Source: CAJUOR01 sp964596105 (lineage in GTDB: Bacteria; Bacillota_I; Bacilli_A; Erysipelotrichales; Coprobacillaceae). From it: 8,281 nt of DNA. How positions within the stretch are numbered: position 1 is the first letter of the stretch; each line of letters begins with the position of its first letter. The notes under the pieces were generated by a model. That model was not told the origin of the DNA. It saw nothing but the letters and a program-made list of their open reading frames with translations, and did no database searches. Below are positions 6,038 to 8,281 of the stretch, piece after piece. The DNA lies in NCBI GenBank assembly GCA_964596105.1, contig CAZQRT010000059.1:1-8281 (forward strand), in the 5' to 3' direction. The translations under genes and the position numbers were made by a program.

Positions 6038-7502
6038 TGTCTTTGATCCACGGTTTAATCAGGGCCAGGCGGTCCTCAATATCCTTGTAGTCTTTGAGGC
6101 GCCATTTCCAGTTTGGATCACCGAGGGTGCCCGGGGTGTTAAGGCGGCCTTCATCTTTTAAGAAGAGGATGTCCTGGGCCGGGAAGATGACGGTGTCCGC
6201 TTTGCTTTTTAAAACATAGTGGATGATTTTTAAATCGATGGTGGTTTCTTTGTAGCCGTGTTCGCACAGATACTGCCAGGTTTTCGCGCGTTTTTCAAAG
6301 GGCAGGTCCAGATACCAGGAGAACAGGGTCTGGTTGTCGTGGGTGCCGGTATAGAGCACGAGGTTTCTGGTTTTTTCAATCAGGGTGTTATCGGTATCGG
6401 GATCGAAGTGAAACTGGATGACTTGCATGCCGGGCAGTTTGTAGTCGTCTCTGAGCTTGAGTACCTCAGGGCGCAGATCGCCTAAATCTTCGGCGACGAT
6501 TTTGAGGCGCGGGAGGGTTTTTTTGAGGTTGTCGAAGAAGTCGTGAGACGGGCCTAGAATCCATTTGCCTTCGATGGCGGTCGGGCAGGAGGCCGGGATT
6601 TTCCAGTAGGTGTCGAAGGCGCGGAAGTGGTCGATGCGGATGATGTCGAACAGTCTGGAGATGTGTCTGAGGCGGTCGGTCCAGAAGGCGTAGTGGTCTT
6701 TTTTCATTTTGTCCCAGGCGTAGATGGGGTTGCCCCAGCGCTGTCCGGTGGGACTGAAGTAATCAGGCGGGACGCCGGCGATGTAGGTCGGGCGGCCTTC
6801 TTTGTCGAGCAGGAACTGATCGCGGTTCATCCAGACGTCCACGGAGTCGAGGCCGACGTAGAAGGGGATATCGCCCATCAGAAGGACGTCCTGTTTTTTG
6901 GCGTAGGCTTTTAGTTCATAGAACTGCTCGTAGAACAGAAACTGTAAAAACATGGCGTAGTCGATTTCGTCCTGATGCCAGCGCAATAGTCTCGGATCTC
7001 TGGTCTGGGGCCAGTCGCGGTATGGTTTTTCCCATTCTGTCCAGCTTTTCAGGTCGTGGAATTTTTTGAAGGCGGAGTAGACGGCGTAGTCGCGGGCCCA
7101 GCGTTCCTGATCTTTGAATTTAGCGAAGGCGATCTCTTTTTCGGAATCCATTTTCATCGTCGCGTAGGCGATGTGAAAGTACATGTCTTTTTCTTTTTCC
7201 GCCTCTTCGTAAGATGCCTGTCCTTCTGGGTAGGAACGGTGCAGGATGTCCTCTTCTTTGATGTAGCCTTTTTCTAAAAGCCATTCCGGGCTGATTAGTA
7301 ATGGTTCGCCGGCTTTTGAGGAGTAGGGCTGATAAGGGGAGTGTCCGTAGCCCAGCGGGTTCAGGGGCAGCATCTGCCAGAGGTGAATGTGGTTTTTATG
7401 TAAGATATCCAGCCATTTTTTTGCCCCGGGGCCAAGGTCGCCAATGCCAAAGTCGTTGGGCAGGGCGGATACGGGAAGTAAAATACCTGCCAGTCGCTTC
7501 AT
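6024..7502 (-). CDS. malQ: 4-alpha-glucanotransferase (amylomaltase, GH77)
   Basis: This 492-residue cytoplasmic enzyme transfers 4-alpha-linked glucan segments between maltooligosaccharides, releasing glucose during maltodextrin or glycogen metabolism. GH77 motifs are all present: N-terminal RLAGILLPVSALPNDFGIGDLG (3-24), WQMLPLNPLGYGHSPYQPYS (42-61), GVPPDYFSPTGQRWGNPIY (243-261), the nucleophile Asp291 in RIDHFRAF, acid/base Glu338 in VAEDLG, the transition-state Asp389 in TGTHDN, and the C-terminal NTPGTLGDPNWKWR (455-468). Length fits the compact bacterial type without N-terminal extra domains. The start at 7502 is chosen over an in-frame ATG at 7523 because GGAGG (7510-7514) is positioned for it and the family typically begins MKRLAG. 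No glycogen phosphorylase, debranching or sugar-transport gene is adjacent here, so the gene stands alone with its own promoter. Confidence in function is high. Confidence 0.96.
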   Translation of the reverse strand: MKRLAGILLPVSALPNDFGIGDLGPGAKKWLDILHKNHIHLWQMLPLNPLGYGHSPYQPYSSKAGEPLLISPEWLLEKGYIKEEDILHRSYPEGQASYEEAEKEKDMYFHIAYATMKMDSEKEIAFAKFKDQERWARDYAVYSAFKKFHDLKSWTEWEKPYRDWPQTRDPRLLRWHQDEIDYAMFLQFLFYEQFYELKAYAKKQDVLLMGDIPFYVGLDSVDVWMNRDQFLLDKEGRPTYIAGVPPDYFSPTGQRWGNPIYAWDKMKKDHYAFWTDRLRHISRLFDIIRIDHFRAFDTYWKIPASCPTAIEGKWILGPSHDFFDNLKKTLPRLKIVAEDLGDLRPEVLKLRDDYKLPGMQVIQFHFDPDTDNTLIEKTRNLVLYTGTHDNQTLFSWYLDLPFEKRAKTWQYLCEHGYKETTIDLKIIHYVLKSKADTVIFPAQDILFLKDEGRLNTPGTLGDPNWKWRLKDYKDIEDRLALIKPWIKDTKRG

Positions 7503-7509
7503 AAAGCTT

Positions 7510-7514
7510 CCTCC
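7510..7514 (-). promoter_or_regulatory. Ribosome binding site deciding the malQ start
   Basis: On the - strand, AAAAAAGGAGG ends 7 nt before the ATG at 7502. An upstream in-frame ATG (7523) would place this Shine-Dalgarno inside the coding region as Lys-Lys-Gly-Gly, so the shorter start is preferred. Confidence 0.85.
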
Positions 7515-7527
7515 TTTTTTCACACCT

Positions 7528-7556
7528 ATTATAGCTTTTTTCGGGCGGTTTGTATA
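7528..7556 (-). promoter_or_regulatory. Probable sigma-A promoter of malQ
   Basis: On the - strand there is a perfect TATAAT (7528-7533) and TATACA (7551-7556; 4 of 6 matches to TTGACA) separated by exactly 17 bp. Transcription would start near 7521, leaving a leader of about 20 nt that includes the ribosome binding site. No operator palindrome or catabolite-response element is evident in the 82-bp gap. Confidence 0.7.
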
Positions 7557-7560
7557 TGCT

Positions 7561-7566
7561 TATAAG
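7561..7566 (+). promoter_or_regulatory. Possible -10 element of the pseudouridine synthase gene
   Basis: TATAAG (5 of 6 to TATAAT) lies 18 bp before the gene. No good -35 is seen at 16-18 bp; the T-rich stretch around 7536-7541 is the only candidate. It would place this promoter back to back with that of malQ, sharing the same DNA. Weak call. Confidence 0.35.
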
Positions 7567-7584
7567 GGGAAAGGTGATGATCTC

Positions 7585-8281
7585 ATGGACAAGACGTTCA
7601 CGGTAAAAAATGATATGGCGCTGGAGGATTTTCTTTTAAAGTATTCCGGGCAGAGTAAGAAGAGCATTCATCAGGCTTTTATGTCGCGTCGCCTTTTCGT
7701 GGATGATAAAGTTGTGACCGATAAAAGGCAGGCGTTAAAAGCCGGGCAGACGGTCCGGTTCATGTTGGAAAGTTCCCTGCCCATTCTTTATGAGGATAGG
7801 GATTTAGTGGTGATAAACAAGCCGGCGGGGCTTTTAAGCATCGCCGATGAGCATGAAAAAGAGAAGACGGCTTATCATCTCGTGCATGAGTATGTTGTGA
7901 AGAAGGATCGTAAAAACAAAGTTTTTGTCTTGCACCGTTTAGATAAAGATACCTCGGGGATTTTGATGTTCGCGAAAAACGTGGAAACGCAAAAGCTGTT
8001 TCAAAGCAAATGGAATGAATATTGTCTGTGCCGCGGTTATACGGCGCTGGTCCATGGCATCTTCAAAGAAAAAAAGGGCACGCTTCGTTATTATCTGAAG
8101 GAGAATAAGGCGCGGTCGGTTTATATCGCCAAAGACGGGAAGCTGGCGGTGACGGATTATGAGGTGATCGCGGAAAGGAATCATTATTCGCTGGTGCGCT
8201 GTAATCTTCAGACCGGGCGCAAGCATCAGATTAGGGTCTCTTTGAAGGCCATCGGGCACCCTGTGGCGGGTGATGACCGCT
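7585..8281 (+). CDS. RluA-family 23S rRNA/tRNA pseudouridine synthase (3' truncated)
   Basis: The frame is open from ATG 7585 to the right edge (232 residues, no stop reached). RluA-family enzymes isomerise uridine to pseudouridine in rRNA or tRNA. An S4-like RNA-binding domain occupies about 1-60 (LLKYSGQSKKSIHQAFMSRR, FVDDKVV, LKAGQTVRF). The catalytic domain begins with LYEDRDLVVINKPAGLLS (68-85). It contains the active-site motif HRLDKDTSG (117-125) with nucleophile Asp120, and the late motif LQTGRKHQIRVSLKAIGHPVAGDD (208-231). Full members are about 290-310 residues, so roughly 60-70 are missing beyond the window. The Shine-Dalgarno AAGGTGA (7571-7577) is 7 nt before the start. Target uridines cannot be inferred: RluC, RluD and TruC-like paralogues share these motifs. 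It is divergent from malQ. Confidence 0.93.
   Translation, partial: MDKTFTVKNDMALEDFLLKYSGQSKKSIHQAFMSRRLFVDDKVVTDKRQALKAGQTVRFMLESSLPILYEDRDLVVINKPAGLLSIADEHEKEKTAYHLVHEYVVKKDRKNKVFVLHRLDKDTSGILMFAKNVETQKLFQSKWNEYCLCRGYTALVHGIFKEKKGTLRYYLKENKARSVYIAKDGKLAVTDYEVIAERNHYSLVRCNLQTGRKHQIRVSLKAIGHPVAGDDR

Noticed and set aside
7577..7606. Nine-codon open frame (ATG 7577 to TAA 7604) overlapping the start of the pseudouridine synthase
   Set aside because: Its ATG is part of the Shine-Dalgarno region and has no separate ribosome binding site; very likely chance.
7939..8259. 106-codon - strand frame opposite the pseudouridine synthase
   Set aside because: The + strand frame carries HRLDKDTSG and other RluA motifs without interruption, so the antisense frame is a shadow.
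1..8281. Defence system, mobile element, CRISPR array or phage island
   Set aside because: All seven genes belong to well-known chromosomal families. No transposase, integrase, direct-repeat array or inverted terminal repeats are visible, and codon style is even across the window.

Overview
This 8.3 kb window looks like ordinary chromosome from a member of the Firmicutes (Bacillota) with base composition near half G+C. The evidence is strong purine-rich Shine-Dalgarno sites, TATAAT-type promoters, short hairpin-plus-T-run terminators, a COG2509-type FAD protein, a YdiF-like ABC-F ATPase and a solitary 4-alpha-glucanotransferase. The protein flavour would suit a gut anaerobe such as an Erysipelotrichia or a clostridial relative, but this is a guess from memory. 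There are no rRNA or tRNA genes, insertion sequences, CRISPR arrays, phage genes or long repeats.

Layout, left to right. The 3' part of an FAD-dependent oxidoreductase gene (+ strand, 5' end outside the window) runs to 916 and faces a two-gene - strand unit: an ABC-F ATPase (2111-3922) followed by an MFS permease (942-2114). These two overlap by 4 bp (ATGA). A short divergent intergenic region (3923-4048) carries two copies of TTGTATAAT and leads into a second two-gene unit on the + strand: a cytoplasmic metallophosphoesterase with a probable SH3-like tail (4049-5176) and a formate/nitrite-family channel (5192-6013). That unit faces malQ (6024-7502, - strand). malQ diverges from an RluA-family pseudouridine synthase (7585 to the window end, truncated at its 3' end).

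Transcription alternates convergent, divergent, convergent, divergent. Each convergent junction has one compact hairpin that can terminate both strands, and in both cases the stop codon of the - strand gene lies inside the hairpin. The genes do not form a single pathway. They cover translation or rRNA/tRNA modification (ABC-F, RluA), transport (MFS, FNT), alpha-glucan metabolism (MalQ), an FAD protein of unknown role and a phosphatase of unknown substrate. No gap longer than about 130 bases is without a gene. I see no clear undescribed system. The most unusual local features are the GNCE motif and SH3-like tail of the phosphatase paired with an anion channel, and the economical two-way terminators.
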